This document shows, in pieces, positions 6,103 through 7,596 of a stretch of 7,596 nucleotides of DNA; the stretch's first letter is position 1; each line of letters opens with the position of its first letter. The position numbers and the translations under genes were made by a program. Under the pieces are notes generated by a model, which searched no databases, was not told the DNA's origin, and was given only the letters and a program-made list of their open reading frames with translations. Location: the NCBI RefSeq assembly GCF_902489635.1, contig NZ_CABUAN010000059.1, positions 1-7,596 on the forward strand, read 5' to 3'. Origin of the DNA: an uncultured Porphyromonas sp. (GTDB taxonomy: Bacteria; Bacteroidota; Bacteroidia; Bacteroidales; Porphyromonadaceae).

Positions 6103-7554
6103 CTATGGGATGACCACCTTGTACGTTTGTGATCCTAGACGCAAGAGGTAACTCCCTGAGGTGAGTTCCTCTATACGATACTCCTCGCCAGCAACCATCT
6201 CAGTGGTGTAGAGAACCCGTCCTTCTAGATCTAGAAGTGAGAGCGTCTCATTCATATCTGAGCGGACGTAGAGTACACCCTCAGCTATGCGCATCTGACA
6301 GCTCGCAGGTGCGAGAGTGTCTTCTACCCCTCCAGCGATGTCGATGACAATCCGGCCTTTGTAGACCTCGCCATTGAGTCCGACACTCTTGTAGTCATTG
6401 CCACGTTGCGGGTCGTAAGAGACAATGATCTCACTGCCCTCAGGTGTCGAGATAGCACACCCATCGAAGAGGATCTCAAAGAGATTGACAATGCCCCCCT
6501 TCTCGACGATGACATTAGCCGCGTCGAAAATGATCTCGCCTCCGTACTCGAGGTATCCGAAGATACCTGAGTCTTCTCCAGAGATGATCAGCTTAGGGCC
6601 GCTCTCGATGGTGACACTCGTACCATTGACGACTAGAGCCTGACTCTTAGATGTAATCTTTAGGGTGCCATCTCCGACAATACGACCTCCTGAGGTAAAG
6701 ACGATACCCATATAGTTCGTTACTATTTCATTGTCTCCATGCACCTCGATGGTTATGTCTCCTAGAGCTTGCATCACGCTGATGCCTTGAATCATCTCCT
6801 CTGTGACAAACTTAAAGCCGTTGAGCTTGAGAAGCTTCTTCTCTGGGTCATAAGAGATCGTCCCGTCTCCTAGGATGTCGTGGCAGTTAGCTGTGGTAAC
6901 TTGCTTGCCCGCGATGAATAGCGGTATGTCGACTGGTCTGTCGATAAGCACTTTGCCCTTACAGACGCTACCATCTAGCATCACAGCGCCCTCCTGAGCG
7001 ACAGCACCCTGCGGTGTGACGATCGCAGTGCGTACCAAAGAGAGTTCGGCAAAGCCGTAGAGTACTCCCTCTGACCCGTCTAGGGCGAGGCGTGAATCTT
7101 CGATGGTGAGTCTAGCGGTCTCCTTGTCTCCATGTAGCGCACGAAGCCCTGTAGCAGTACAGTTGACACCCTGGATCTTAAGACTCCCCTTTACTTCGAT
7201 AGCCGTGCCAGCAGGAGCGCTTACCTCGAGAGATCCGCTCCCGTGGATCATCGACTCCTCACCACCTAGCAGGAGGGCTGTGTCGCTGTCGGAGGAGATC
7301 TTGTTTTCTCCTACGAGCGTGATGTAGACAGGCGTCTTTGCCTCGATGGCGGGTATGCCCTTAGCCTCGATATGACTATTCGATAGGATGAGTGTAGCGT
7401 ACTTCTTCTTGTAGGTAACCGTTTGATCGCCTAAGACGTCAGCCGCATTTTCAGGAGTGATGGTTATGCCGTTGACCTTGATGTCGTAGTCACTAGAGAC
7501 TTTCTTGATGATAATCTGATCCGAGATGGGATCTCCATCTATCGTACATTCCAC
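6103..7554 (-). CDS. T9SS cargo-like repetitive protein, 5' end missing or broken
   Basis: The open part encodes 483 residues. Residues about 415-483 form a type IX secretion type A sorting domain (LSLLDLEGRVLYTTEM, then LTSGSYLLRLG and the terminal YKVVIP), which in this group directs export across the outer membrane and surface anchoring or release. The rest consists of two diverged tandem units of about 190 residues: unit A (about 24-205, beginning IKVNGITITPENAADVLGD) and unit B (about 211-404, beginning LFIAGKQVTTANCHDILGD), both ending in a KGxVxID motif. The Gly/Ile/Val pattern suggests a beta-helix or beta-rich adhesin-like fold, perhaps carbohydrate-binding; that is inference. The GTG at 7554 is only the first possible start after an in-frame TAG at 7558-7560. 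There is no signal peptide, which such cargo requires, and residues 1-18 resemble the tail of an earlier unit. The true gene therefore begins beyond the window or the gene is disrupted. Confidence 0.7.
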   Translation of the reverse strand: MECTIDGDPISDQIIIKKVSSDYDIKVNGITITPENAADVLGDQTVTYKKKYATLILSNSHIEAKGIPAIEAKTPVYITLVGENKISSDSDTALLLGGEESMIHGSGSLEVSAPAGTAIEVKGSLKIQGVNCTATGLRALHGDKETARLTIEDSRLALDGSEGVLYGFAELSLVRTAIVTPQGAVAQEGAVMLDGSVCKGKVLIDRPVDIPLFIAGKQVTTANCHDILGDGTISYDPEKKLLKLNGFKFVTEEMIQGISVMQALGDITIEVHGDNEIVTNYMGIVFTSGGRIVGDGTLKITSKSQALVVNGTSVTIESGPKLIISGEDSGIFGYLEYGGEIIFDAANVIVEKGGIVNLFEILFDGCAISTPEGSEIIVSYDPQRGNDYKSVGLNGEVYKGRIVIDIAGGVEDTLAPASCQMRIAEGVLYVRSDMNETLSLLDLEGRVLYTTEMVAGEEYRIEELTSGSYLLRLGSQTYKVVIP

Positions 7555-7596
7555 CCGCTAATGCAATTTCTCAAGAATGATGTTTTTGATAACTTC

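Overview
The window looks like a piece of a Bacteroidota chromosome, most likely a Porphyromonas-type organism. Four things point there: promoters of the TAnnTTTG type, start codons with no Shine-Dalgarno sequence, a DUF4301 gene (a family largely confined to Bacteroidota), and a protein ending in a type IX secretion (T9SS) sorting domain. This is inferred from sequence character; no search was run.

Layout. Positions 1-349 have no gene but are highly structured: a periodic array of small palindromes (1 to about 139), an unremarkable stretch, a 7-bp tandem repeat (252-300) and a probable -7 promoter element (311-318). Four same-strand genes follow with gaps of 51, 5 and 27 bp, so they probably form one operon: DUF4301 protein, three-domain Xaa-Pro aminopeptidase, gamma-class carbonic anhydrase, and a short transaldolase/fructose-6-phosphate aldolase family enzyme. 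A 339-bp intergenic region (5017-5355) holds a hairpin, a terminator, a second 7-bp repeat, a 28-bp perfect inverted repeat of REP-like type, and a textbook Bacteroidota promoter for a MarC-family membrane protein (5356-5988) that has its own terminator. On the opposite strand, converging on MarC, lies a repetitive T9SS cargo-like gene (6103-7554) whose 5' end is missing or broken at the right edge.

The four operon genes are metabolic housekeeping types: peptide trimming at X-Pro bonds (useful to a peptide-fermenting organism), CO2/bicarbonate interconversion, and sugar-phosphate carbon shuffling. No single pathway links them. Two points change or sharpen routine annotation. The active-site residues of the fsa-type enzyme are those of transaldolase rather than fructose-6-phosphate aldolase. 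The DUF4301 protein carries an ordered set of motifs resembling UDP-sugar pyrophosphorylases.

I see no CRISPR array, prophage, transposase, RNA gene or defence system. The most unusual material is the intergenic repeat architecture and the damaged-looking start of the T9SS cargo gene.
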